From assembly GCA_007131745.1 (NCBI GenBank), contig SLPX01000099.1:1-17290 (forward strand): 17,290 nt of DNA, given 5' to 3'. Both the position numbers and the translations under genes were made by a program. Positions 7,314 to 14,788 of this stretch are shown here, piece after piece. Within the stretch, counting starts at the first letter, position 1. The number at the start of each line of letters is the position of its first letter. The stretch comes from Myxococcales bacterium (GTDB lineage: Bacteria; Myxococcota; Polyangia; HGW-17; SLPX01). The notes beneath the pieces are model-generated. The model was given only the letters and a program-made list of their open reading frames with translations. It was not told where the DNA came from and searched no databases.

Positions 7314-8636
7314 ATGCGATGGATTATGGCCGCGGTTTTCGGAACGATGATGCTGATATCGGTAGCGGCCGGGCACTATTATTTATGGCGGCGCTTGTTG
7401 CACGATACCGGGTTGTCGCGCAGGTGGAAGCGGGGGCTGACGGTTTTGCTGTTTTTGCTCGGTGCTATTTTCCCCTTGGCTTTCTTGTTGTCTCGTGTGG
7501 CGATTGAACTGCGCCCGTTGTTTTTTCTCGGTTTCTTTTGGCTCGGGATGGTTTTCTACCTGGTTTTACTTCTCGGGCTGTGGGATGGCGCCCGAGCGCT
7601 TGTGAGGTTGAAGCGTTTTGTCGGCAAACGGCTCTCGAATCGCGGTGTGGAAGAAGTTTCTTGCAGCCGGGATGCTGAAGCCCTCGAAAGGACGGGCAAT
7701 AAGAAACTTGCGGATAAGGCCGCTTTTCAGGAAGAGGGTGAAAACGGCAATGATAGCCGAAAGGGGGAAGATAAATGCTTGAAGAACCCGGATCGCAGGA
7801 TCTTTCTGGCCCGCACTGCTGCAGCGACGAGCCTGGCGGGCGCGGGCGCTATCGGCTTGATCGGGCTCCGTTATGCCAAGTTTCATGTAGAAACCCCTGA
7901 AATACCGGTGAAACTCGCCCGCCTGCCGGCTGAGTTGTCCGGGTTCAAGATAGCCGTTTTGTCCGACCTTCATATCGGCCCAACTTTGCGGGAATCCTTC
8001 ACCCGGAGAGTCGTGGACATGACTAATGGACTGAAACCCGACATGACGGTGCTTCTCGGGGATATTGTTGACGGCCCCGTGTCTTTGATAGGCGGTGATG
8101 TAAAACCGCTCGGAGGATTGAGAGCTCCCCATGGAGTTTTCTTTGTAACCGGAAACCATGAATACTACTCAGGCGCAAAAGAGTGGGTTCATTTCATAAA
8201 AAGAATCGGCATCCGCGTTTTGATGAATGAAAGGGTCTCAATAGGCGACAAACATCCGGGTGGTGAAACCTTTGATCTTGCAGGTATTGGTGACAGGCGG
8301 GCCGGCATGTTTGTAAAATCGCATGCGCAGAACATTGGAAAAGCCGTTAGAGGAAGAGTTGATGAGCGTGAACTAGTGGTTCTTGCTCATCAGCCTTCAC
8401 AGATCAGCCACGTGGAGAAGGTGAATCCGGGTTTGCAGATTTCCGGGCATACCCACGGAGGCCAGATTTGGCCATGGACATACGCTGTCCGCCTGGCGGA
8501 GCCTTATTTATGCGGGCTCTACAGACATAACGAAAACACTCAGGTGTTTGTCACCCGGGGTGTCGGGTACTGGGGGCCTCCGATCAGGTTCCTTGCTCCC
8601 GCGGAAATTCCCTGCCTTGTTTTGCAGCGGGCTTGA
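7314..8636 (+). CDS. Membrane-anchored metallophosphoesterase (YkuE/YaeI-like)
   Basis: This 440-residue calcineurin-like metallophosphoesterase should hydrolyse a phosphomonoester or phosphodiester at the outer face of the inner membrane. The N-terminus has about three hydrophobic segments (3-20, 42-61, 68-90), then a hydrophilic stretch (100-158). A second export-like element follows, RRIFLARTAAATSLAGAGAI at 161-180, with a twin-arginine flavour. The catalytic domain (about 205-440) holds all five motifs: SDLHIG (Asp218, His220), GDIVDG (Asp250, Asp253), GNHEY (Asn281, His282), AHQ (His359) and GHTHGGQ (His379, His381). Family relatives include Tat-exported YkuE of Bacillus and lipid-linked UDP-sugar hydrolases; the substrate here is not known. 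The start is the ATG at 7314 after TGGAGG (7303-7308); a GTG at 7308 overlaps that site and is rejected. Confidence 0.9.
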   Translation: MRWIMAAVFGTMMLISVAAGHYYLWRRLLHDTGLSRRWKRGLTVLLFLLGAIFPLAFLLSRVAIELRPLFFLGFFWLGMVFYLVLLLGLWDGARALVRLKRFVGKRLSNRGVEEVSCSRDAEALERTGNKKLADKAAFQEEGENGNDSRKGEDKCLKNPDRRIFLARTAAATSLAGAGAIGLIGLRYAKFHVETPEIPVKLARLPAELSGFKIAVLSDLHIGPTLRESFTRRVVDMTNGLKPDMTVLLGDIVDGPVSLIGGDVKPLGGLRAPHGVFFVTGNHEYYSGAKEWVHFIKRIGIRVLMNERVSIGDKHPGGETFDLAGIGDRRAGMFVKSHAQNIGKAVRGRVDERELVVLAHQPSQISHVEKVNPGLQISGHTHGGQIWPWTYAVRLAEPYLCGLYRHNENTQVFVTRGVGYWGPPIRFLAPAEIPCLVLQRA

Positions 8637-8685
8637 TCGCGTTTTTCCAAAAGAACCGATTTGCCTCATGCTTTCTAAAGTCACT

Positions 8686-8713
8686 TTGCGGGTTCGCTTT
8701 GGGATAGGATATT
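8686..8713 (+). promoter_or_regulatory. Weak promoter candidate for the GH5-like gene
   Basis: TTGCGG and GATATT are separated by 16 bases, about 70 bases before the GH5-like start. Three and four of six consensus positions match. The 146-base gap after the phosphoesterase supports a separate promoter, but this signal is thin. Confidence 0.22.
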
Positions 8714-8782
8714 GTGGTAAAAAGACGGACGAGAGGTGAATCGTTTTATGCCTCGGGGTTATAAGCAGGAGAAATTAATTTC

Positions 8783-10807
8783 ATGGAAAGGAGCAGGATG
8801 GTGATGAGTGTGAGAAGATTAGCATGGTGGTTTTTTGCTGTATCGTATTCGGTAATTGTGCTCGCCGGGTGCGGACCGTCCGCTGGAACTGGTTGCCCCG
8901 AAGGTGAGGAGCGCAATGAGCACGGCGATTGTGTGCCCATAGTGGATTCCGGAACGGTTCCGGATTCGGGGCCCGGATTAGACAGTGGTCCGGATGGTTA
9001 CGCTCCGGATGGTGCGGTCTGTGATGAAGGAGCTATGCGGGAAGGTGAAACCCCTTGCGGGCAGGATGGCGAAGGCGTGCTGATGCAGGAGTGCATCGGC
9101 GGCGTATGGGTGGACACGGATGAATGCACGATTCCCGACGCACGTCCGGGACTGGAAGTGAGGGATGGAGTTCTATATCACAACGACAAGCCGTTTTACG
9201 GAATCGGGGTGAATGCGTTTGACCTGTTTTACAGGACGCTCCTGGACAACGACGATACTTCTTACGTTGAGTCACTTGCAGCCCTGTCGGATGCGAACAT
9301 ACCTTTTGTCAGGTTCAATTGTGGGGGGTACTGGCCGGTGGAATTCGATCTCTATTTTGATGATGAAGAAAAATATTTTCAACTTTTAGACGGGGTCGTG
9401 GCAGCGGCCGAAGATTACGGTGTGGGTTTGATACCTTCGTTGTTCTGGGCTTATCATACAGCTCCGGATCTTCACGGGGAACCCATGGATCAGCTCGGCA
9501 ATCCCGAAAGCGCTACGTCCGACTATATTCGTGAATACACTGCCAAGGTTGTGCAGCGTTACATGCATTCGCCCGCTGTGTGGGCGTGGCAAATGGGAAA
9601 TGAATACAATCTGGAAGTGGACCTGCCGAACCCCGAGGCGCACCGGCCGCCGGTTTGGCCTCACCTTGGAACGCCCGACCACCGGACTGAGCGGGATGAT
9701 CTTACCGCGGAGCATATGGTGACGGCATATGGGACTTTTATCGAAACCGTGAGGCTCTACGATGGAGACCGGGCGGTGATCACCGGTAATGCAGCGCCCC
9801 GCAGAAGCGCGTGGCACAACACTCACCATGGTACCTGGCAGGACGATACTGAAGAGCAGTTTCAACTCATCTTGGCAAGGGATAACCCTGATCCTTACGA
9901 TACGGTTTCGATTCACATTTATCCTTATTCATACGGGGATCTGGGTTCCACCTATTCGGGCGATCTGTACTCGGGACCTTCGGAATCACTGTACGAACAG
10001 GTGTACAATACGCAGAAGTATTCTCTTGCCATGGACAAGCCGCTTACGATAGGTGAATTCGGAGCCAACAAGGTTCTGGGGGATCCCGGCCAGGCGAACA
10101 GGCTGGAGGAATTTCTTTACGCGATTGAACACAATCATGTTCAGTTATCCGCCATTTGGGTTTATGATTTTACCTACCAGGAACCCGAAGGCTGGAACAT
10201 CACTTTTGAAAACGACCGGGCATTCATGCTCGACATGGTGATTCAGACCAACGAACGGTTGGCCTTGCGCACCGGTCCCCCAGTGCTCTTGACCGAGCCG
10301 AACCGGTTGCAGATTCCGAACGCGTATTTCCAGGATGGTTCTAGTTGGTACGCCGGTGCGCAGACCGGGTGCGAAGACAATGTCTCCCTTGACCGCTATA
10401 CCTGGGGCGATGCGGTCAGGGGCGATGGATTCGGGCGGGTGGAGATGACTGCTCCTTGCACGTATTGGGTCTGCTCCGGTTTTATCGATGTAGAGGGCGA
10501 CCGGATTTCCATGGGCGGCTATCTTCGTTTTGCAGGGATCCAGAATCCCATGATCAATATCAACATGTATGAAGGCACGATTCATCGGCAGGATTTGACC
10601 GCGGTTTTGCCGTTGATGGACATTGACGGATGGGAATGGCACAACATAAGAGAAAAGGGTGGCGGATCGATCGTGAATATTCAGGATTCCGTGGACCGGA
10701 TCATTTTTTGCGTTACCGTGACCGCTGCCGACCATGTGTCCGAAGCTTCACCCGCGCTCATCGACATGGACAATTTTTCCGGCTTCCAAATAGTGAACAC
10801 AAATTAG
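8783..10807 (+). CDS. GH5-like glycoside hydrolase lipoprotein
   Basis: This 674-residue exported lipoprotein is probably a beta-mannanase- or cellulase-like glycosidase acting on extracellular polysaccharide. The lipobox is LAGC (Cys30). An Asp/Gly/Pro-rich tether with scattered cysteines (about 31-118) leads into a TIM barrel (about 123-495). Retaining clan A catalytic residues are visible: acid/base Glu274 in WQMGNE and nucleophile Glu425 in LTIGEFGA, with SIHIYPY (376-382) as the usual His-Tyr strand. Residues 500-674 look like a beta-sandwich carbohydrate-binding module with paired cysteines, which I cannot assign to a CBM family. The start is uncertain: ATG 8783 has AGGAG eleven bases upstream, while ATG 8798 and ATG 8804 follow AAGGAG at 8788. 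All keep the signal peptide. The next gene starts six bases after the stop. Confidence 0.86.
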   Translation: MERSRMVMSVRRLAWWFFAVSYSVIVLAGCGPSAGTGCPEGEERNEHGDCVPIVDSGTVPDSGPGLDSGPDGYAPDGAVCDEGAMREGETPCGQDGEGVLMQECIGGVWVDTDECTIPDARPGLEVRDGVLYHNDKPFYGIGVNAFDLFYRTLLDNDDTSYVESLAALSDANIPFVRFNCGGYWPVEFDLYFDDEEKYFQLLDGVVAAAEDYGVGLIPSLFWAYHTAPDLHGEPMDQLGNPESATSDYIREYTAKVVQRYMHSPAVWAWQMGNEYNLEVDLPNPEAHRPPVWPHLGTPDHRTERDDLTAEHMVTAYGTFIETVRLYDGDRAVITGNAAPRRSAWHNTHHGTWQDDTEEQFQLILARDNPDPYDTVSIHIYPYSYGDLGSTYSGDLYSGPSESLYEQVYNTQKYSLAMDKPLTIGEFGANKVLGDPGQANRLEEFLYAIEHNHVQLSAIWVYDFTYQEPEGWNITFENDRAFMLDMVIQTNERLALRTGPPVLLTEPNRLQIPNAYFQDGSSWYAGAQTGCEDNVSLDRYTWGDAVRGDGFGRVEMTAPCTYWVCSGFIDVEGDRISMGGYLRFAGIQNPMININMYEGTIHRQDLTAVLPLMDIDGWEWHNIREKGGGSIVNIQDSVDRIIFCVTVTAADHVSEASPALIDMDNFSGFQIVNTN

Positions 10808-10813
10808 GTTGAC

Positions 10814-11686
10814 ATGGATGATTCATCACACCGGGAAAATGTCGGCCGAGAGGATTTCACTCTCAAGGTTTGCGGCCGGCGCCTGGTGGCCGGGTGGCTT
10901 AAACCCCCCGGAGTAGGGGAACCCGGTGATTCGGAGCGCCCCGTCCTGGTTTTTTTGCACGAAGGGTTGGGTTCCATGGAGGGGTGGCGCGATTTCCCGG
11001 CAAAACTGGTTAATCTCTGCGGCCTGGAGGGTTTTATGTATGATCGCTATGGTCACGGCCTGAGCGATCCGCTTTCATCGGCGGAGGCGGATCCCGGCTA
11101 CCTCGCCCGCGAGGCATGGGAATTCCTGCCCCGGGTTCTCGCTGAATGCGCTGTTGAAAACCCAATCTTGATAGGTCACAGCGACGGCGGAACGGTTGCG
11201 TTGATGTACGCGGCCCGGGGACCTAAGCCGGGTGCGACAAGGGTGGCCGCTATAATTACCGAGGCAGCGCATGTTTTTGTGGATGATGTGACCCGCAGCG
11301 GTATTCGTTCGGCAGTTCGCTCATACCGCAAAGGCGACTTGAAGGCCCGCCTCCAAAAATACCGTGGTTCGTCCTTGGACGAACTGTTCGGGCGCTGGTC
11401 GAACACTTGGCTTTCCAATGATTTCAGTCGGTGGAACATATTGTCGTTGCTCGGAGAAGTCCGGTGCCCGGTGCTGGCAATCCAGGGAGAATCCGATGAA
11501 TACGGCACCAAGGCCCAGGTGGACGCCATCGTCTCGGGGGTAAGCGGTCGTGCCGAATCCTTCATGGTGCCGGGTGCCCGTCATATTCCTCATCTCCAGG
11601 CCGGCAAACTCGTGATGGAGCGCATGGCGTCGTTTATTCGCGGGTTGACAAGCGGTCCTCTTCCGTTGGTTCGCTGCCCGCAATAA
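10814..11686 (+). CDS. Alpha/beta hydrolase, cytosolic
   Basis: This 290-residue alpha/beta-fold hydrolase has no signal peptide. The oxyanion-hole motif is FLHEGLGS (48-54 region), the nucleophile elbow is GHSDGG with Ser123, and the acid and base are likely Asp228 (GESDEYG) and His257 (GARHIPH). The sequence MYDRYGHGLSD before the elbow matches the common esterase/lactonase and C-C hydrolase pattern, with HEGLGS common in a broad esterase group. Substrate cannot be told from sequence. It starts six bases after the GH5-like stop, and the only ribosome-site-like bases (TAGG) overlap that stop, so it is probably translated by coupling. An intracellular role downstream of the surface glycosidase, for example removing an ester group from imported sugar, is only an inference. 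Confidence 0.85.
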   Translation: MDDSSHRENVGREDFTLKVCGRRLVAGWLKPPGVGEPGDSERPVLVFLHEGLGSMEGWRDFPAKLVNLCGLEGFMYDRYGHGLSDPLSSAEADPGYLAREAWEFLPRVLAECAVENPILIGHSDGGTVALMYAARGPKPGATRVAAIITEAAHVFVDDVTRSGIRSAVRSYRKGDLKARLQKYRGSSLDELFGRWSNTWLSNDFSRWNILSLLGEVRCPVLAIQGESDEYGTKAQVDAIVSGVSGRAESFMVPGARHIPHLQAGKLVMERMASFIRGLTSGPLPLVRCPQ

Positions 11687-11693
11687 TACTTTG

Positions 11694-11699
11694 TAAAAT
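11694..11699 (+). promoter_or_regulatory. Candidate -10 element (TAAAAT) ahead of the PurC-like gene
   Basis: TAAAAT matches TATAAT at five of six positions and has TG two bases upstream of it, but no -35 lies at 16-18 bases. The gap to 11785 holds it and a small hairpin only. Confidence 0.22.
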
Positions 11700-11730
11700 C
11701 GCTTCAAAGAAGGTAAGAAAGCCGTGAAAA

Positions 11731-11746
11731 ATGTGGAGATCCACGT
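11731..11746 (+). other. Small hairpin in the PurC-like leader
   Basis: ATGTGG and CCACGT can pair around AGAT as a six-base stem with one wobble pair. It ends 25 bases before the ribosome site. No T-run follows, so it is not an intrinsic terminator; it could be a leader structure or chance. Confidence 0.2.
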
Positions 11747-11770
11747 ATGGACGACATGGGAAATAATCCC

Positions 11771-11777
11771 GGAGGAG
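11771..11777 (+). promoter_or_regulatory. Strong ribosome binding site fixing the PurC-like start
   Basis: GGAGGAG lies eight bases before the ATG at 11786 and decides this start over an in-frame ATG at 11747, which has no such site. Confidence 0.8.
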
Positions 11778-11785
11778 AAAGAAAC

Positions 11786-12619
11786 ATGGTGGAAAACAAA
11801 CTCGTCTACAGAGGAAAATCAAAGGATGTTTTTGAGATCGCGGATGGAAAACACGTGGGCAAATACCTGTTGGTTTTCAAGGATGATGCCACGGGTTATA
11901 TGGAAAACGGAAAACCTGTGTTTGATCCGGGATACGACTTGGTTGTGGGTGAGATTCCCGGCAAGGGCGCGGTTGCATGCAGGTTCGCCACCCACTTTTT
12001 CAAGCTCCTGCAGGAAAAATCCGTACCGTCTCACTACATCGACACGGTAAGCGACAACGAAATGATCGTTGAACCTGCCGCTCCCTTGAGCATGGAACCT
12101 CCATCGCCCGAGTTGCCCGGTTCGGCGCCCTTGCTGAACCTGGAATTCACCTGGAGAAACAATGCCACCGGGAGTTTCTGGAGAAGATACCCGTTTGTAA
12201 AGCCGTGCAAGAATATTCACAAGGTGGTTGAGGCATGGACAAAAGGGGATGTGGATTTATTGATAACCCTGGAGGCACTGGAGGAAACTGGCGCGGTGAG
12301 CAGAGAGGAAATCAATCACTGCGTCGAGCTGGTTCAAAACATAGCGGAAATCGTCTCCGATGAGTTTGCATCCAAGGATCTTCATGTGATCGACGGAAAG
12401 TTCGAGCTAGGAAGGTTGAAACACGGGGACGGAAAGATCGTTATCATTGACGAGATATCTCCGGATGTGTTGCGGGTGTGCAAGGGCTATGCTCCCGATG
12501 AAAACGGCGACTGCACGGTATACAGCGAGTGTGCCGACACGAATTGCTCCGGGTCCAAGCGAACCATCAAAAACAGGAACAAGGTTTCAGGAAGCGATTT
12601 CGTGAACGTTTTTCTGTAG
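11786..12619 (+). CDS. PurC-like SAICAR synthetase family protein
   Basis: This 277-residue protein belongs to the SAICAR synthetase (PurC) fold, which joins aspartate to CAIR in purine synthesis using ATP. Family marks are YRGKSKDVFE (8-17), LVFKDDATG, VPSHYIDTVSDNEMIV (80-95), RNNATGSFWRRYP (124-136), HVIDGKFELGR (200-210) and DEISPDVLRV (222-231). Several differ from the housekeeping consensus: the SPDSxRLWD stretch reads SPDVLRVCKGY. The tail (239-277) is short, with several cysteines and basic residues, instead of the usual helix. It could be a functional but divergent PurC or a paralog on another substrate. No other purine gene is present here. It has its own leader and is convergent with the AlaX-like gene. 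Confidence 0.82.
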   Translation: MVENKLVYRGKSKDVFEIADGKHVGKYLLVFKDDATGYMENGKPVFDPGYDLVVGEIPGKGAVACRFATHFFKLLQEKSVPSHYIDTVSDNEMIVEPAAPLSMEPPSPELPGSAPLLNLEFTWRNNATGSFWRRYPFVKPCKNIHKVVEAWTKGDVDLLITLEALEETGAVSREEINHCVELVQNIAEIVSDEFASKDLHVIDGKFELGRLKHGDGKIVIIDEISPDVLRVCKGYAPDENGDCTVYSECADTNCSGSKRTIKNRNKVSGSDFVNVFL

Positions 12620-12620
12620 G

Positions 12621-12648
12621 CGGATCTTCCCTGCGCTATCCTGATCCG
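12621..12648. terminator. Possible weak bidirectional terminator between convergent genes
   Basis: CGGATC (12621-12626) and GATCCG (12643-12648) are perfect six-base inverted arms around a 16-base loop, in the 35-base gap between the PurC-like and AlaX-like stops. The position suits a shared terminator, but there is no clear T-run on either side and the stem is short. Confidence 0.22.
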
Positions 12649-12654
12649 AATCGA

Positions 12655-13920
12655 TTATTTCGCCGGTTCCGCGACATCGATCAGCCTTTCGAGAGCAACG
12701 TGTCGTCCATCCAGCTTTTCAGCCTTTCCCTGACACATACCAGGTGGTCCGCCCCCGCGGCCGGAAATTGCGTCCAGCACGATCGGTCGGGCGGTGTTTA
12801 CCGTTTCGGGTGATCCCAAGAGGATGAAAAAGCCTTTCTTTTCCCCTGCTGTTATAAACACCAGTCCGTGCGGATGTTTTTCATGAGCCGATTCAGCCAT
12901 CCGGCGCAGAAAAGCCGGGTCGACTCCCTGGCACTCGGGTTCGTGGTGGGCAATCAGCCCATTTGTGGGAGCAAGCGATTCTCCGATTCTTCGGGCCAGT
13001 TTTTCGGAAAGAACGCGGTTTTCGCGGCGTAGAGATTTTTGTTCTTCCTGGAGCTTATTTGCCGCTTCAACGTGGTCTTTCGGTCCGCAGGAGAGAATCT
13101 CATTCAGAGCCGCTTCTCTTTCCAGGGCGGAGCCGAAAGCGTTTCGAACCCGGTTGCCGGCGAGAAAGAAAACCCGGGTAGCGCGGGTGAGATTCTCGGT
13201 AGAAGTAATCTTGATCATCTGCAATTCACCGGTGGAAGATACATGGGTTCCGCCGCAAGTGTTGAGGTCGATTCTTTCGGTGGAACCGGGTGCATGGTTT
13301 TGTTCGCGTTGGGTTGTGTTGCCTATTTCTATCAAGCGGATCAATCCTTCGTGATCCGATGGAAGTCCGCGTGTCCGCACGGGCAGAGATTCGAACTCCG
13401 GTCGGTCTACAAGCATTATCTTTACCGGCAAGTTTTCACGTATAACCCGGTTGGCAGCGGTTTCGAGTTCCTTCAGAACCGTCGGGGTCACCGCATGTCC
13501 GTTCAGTTCGATGTCGCTGCGTTCGGGTCCAAGGTGAAACGCGGAAGTATGAAGTCCGAAACGATTCTTCCCGATCGCTGTCAAAACGTGTTGAGCCGTG
13601 TGCTGTTGCATGTGGTCGAAGCGCAGCGGCCAGTCGATTTCGACCTTTACTTTGCCCCAAACGGGATCGGGGAGAAAATGCACCACTTCTCCGTTCTTTC
13701 TGCGGCGGATATCCAGCAACGGCAGTCCGTTTATACTGCCCCGGTCCGCGGGTTGGCCGCCTCCGCCCGGATACAGAATCGTATCGTTCAGGATGACCTC
13801 GAAAACCGTGCAATTCTCTTTCCGGTTTGCTTGTGTTTCAGAAGGGTTGCAGGAAACAACGTCGAAAACGCCTTCGTTTTTATAGGGTTCTCTTTGGAAG
13901 AGTAGGATCTTTCGGCCCAT
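12655..13920 (-). CDS. Alanyl-tRNA editing protein, long AlaX type with DHHA1-like domain
   Basis: This 421-residue free-standing relative of the AlaRS editing and C-terminal domains should hydrolyse tRNA charged with the wrong amino acid, typically Ser- or Gly-tRNA(Ala), in the cytoplasm. The N-terminal part has the AlaX strand TILYPGGGGQPADRG (48-62). The zinc-binding pair is intact: HTAQH (His107, His111) and CGGTH (Cys222, His226). A coiled coil (about 268-312) links to a C-terminal DHHA1-like domain ending in GRGGGPPGMCQGKA (387-400). That is the layout of long AlaX proteins. The start is the ATG at 13920. AAGGA, which overlaps the stop of the EIIA-PII gene, sits seven bases before it. 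An upstream TTG at 13935 is less likely. It is the last gene of the antiporter operon, with an 11-base gap. Confidence 0.9.
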   Translation of the reverse strand: MGRKILLFQREPYKNEGVFDVVSCNPSETQANRKENCTVFEVILNDTILYPGGGGQPADRGSINGLPLLDIRRRKNGEVVHFLPDPVWGKVKVEIDWPLRFDHMQQHTAQHVLTAIGKNRFGLHTSAFHLGPERSDIELNGHAVTPTVLKELETAANRVIRENLPVKIMLVDRPEFESLPVRTRGLPSDHEGLIRLIEIGNTTQREQNHAPGSTERIDLNTCGGTHVSSTGELQMIKITSTENLTRATRVFFLAGNRVRNAFGSALEREAALNEILSCGPKDHVEAANKLQEEQKSLRRENRVLSEKLARRIGESLAPTNGLIAHHEPECQGVDPAFLRRMAESAHEKHPHGLVFITAGEKKGFFILLGSPETVNTARPIVLDAISGRGGGPPGMCQGKAEKLDGRHVALERLIDVAEPAK

Positions 13921-13927
13921 GATTTTT

Positions 13928-13932
13928 TCCTT
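13928..13932 (-). promoter_or_regulatory. Ribosome binding site overlapping the EIIA-PII stop codon
   Basis: AAGGA on the minus strand begins in the last base of the TGA at 13932-13934 and lies seven bases ahead of the AlaX-like ATG. It fixes that start and suggests translational coupling of the two genes. Confidence 0.7.
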
Positions 13933-14759
13933 CAAGCCAGTTCAAGACTTCCCTTGATCAGCCAGGGTTCCAGTACGATCATCATAGCTCCGGTATGCGT
14001 ATCCAGGTCTCCGGTCACTTCTTCGATCGCTTTGAGGACTTCGTTGATGTTGTTTTCGTAGAGGGTGAAAATGAGAGCATGGCCGTTGTCGGAGCGGTTT
14101 CCAAAAAAATGCAAAAAATCGGCGAACAGCGGCATGCGGGAAAACGTGGATCTCATGCCTTTTGAATCCATGACCGAGGCTCCGGCCACTCCCATTTCGG
14201 CAAGCACTTCCACTATGTCGTCGAAAAGCGTCTGTGTCTGGATTAGCAGGATCACGACCTTTTGTTTTTTCGTTCGATCACCGCCCGCGTCCGAGCCCAT
14301 TCGGCAACGGCTCATGAATGTTTCGTAAAGAGCCGTCGCTGTGCGTGCCTCCAGCAGTCTTTGTCTGGATTCGGGTGTGCGGAAAACGTGAGAAATCTTG
14401 GCAAGCAATTCTATGTGCTCTTTCGGCTTGCCTTCCGGACCCACAATGGCTGCCAGGATATGAACCTTCTTTTTGTCAACAGCATCAAATGGGACTCCGC
14501 GTTTGCTCACAGCAAGAGCCAGGATGAAATCCTTCAAACCCGGTACCGCGCTGTGAGGGACTGCCGTTCCGTCGCCGATCCCGGTGCTGCCCTTTTCTTC
14601 CCTTTGTTTCAGTTTCTCGTAGAAGGTCTCCCTTTGCCCGGGCGAAACCTTGGAAGATTTTCCCAGGAGGCGGACAAGTTCCTTCAAGACATCGTCTTTT
14701 GTGCGGCATTCCAAATTTACGCTCACACAGACGGTTTCCAGAACATCAAAAACATCCAT
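13932..14759 (-). CDS. Fused PTS EIIA (PtsN/fructose type) and PII-like regulator
   Basis: This 275-residue cytosolic two-domain protein is likely a regulator of the antiporter made just before it. Residues about 5-150 form a EIIA-Ntr/EIIA-Fru domain. GIGDGTAVPHSAVPGL carries the phosphorylatable His69, and EHIELLAKISHVFRTPE follows as in PtsN. Residues about 165-270 are PII-like: LFDDIVEVLAEMGVAGASVMDSKGM matches the beta-alpha-beta opening of GlnB, and HTGAMMIVLEPWLIKG matches the end. No classical uridylylated Tyr T-loop is evident. PII-like domains often bind nucleotides and act on transporters, but the ligand here is unknown. The start is the ATG at 14759 with AGGA seven bases upstream; a TTG at 14792 would overlap the antiporter stop. 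The gap to the antiporter is 29 bases. Confidence 0.84.
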   Translation of the reverse strand: MDVFDVLETVCVSVNLECRTKDDVLKELVRLLGKSSKVSPGQRETFYEKLKQREEKGSTGIGDGTAVPHSAVPGLKDFILALAVSKRGVPFDAVDKKKVHILAAIVGPEGKPKEHIELLAKISHVFRTPESRQRLLEARTATALYETFMSRCRMGSDAGGDRTKKQKVVILLIQTQTLFDDIVEVLAEMGVAGASVMDSKGMRSTFSRMPLFADFLHFFGNRSDNGHALIFTLYENNINEVLKAIEEVTGDLDTHTGAMMIVLEPWLIKGSLELA

Positions 14760-14788
14760 GACGAAATCCTGCCTTTCGTTATCACAGG

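Noticed and set aside
13384..13400. A tRNA T-arm-like stem-loop on the minus strand (GTTCGAATC with flanking pairs)
   Set aside because: It lies inside the AlaX-like coding frame, and no acceptor, anticodon or D arm can be built around it.
13039..13905. A 288-codon open frame on the plus strand opposite the AlaX-like gene
   Set aside because: It is antisense to a well-recognised protein, has no ribosome site and no family-like motifs.
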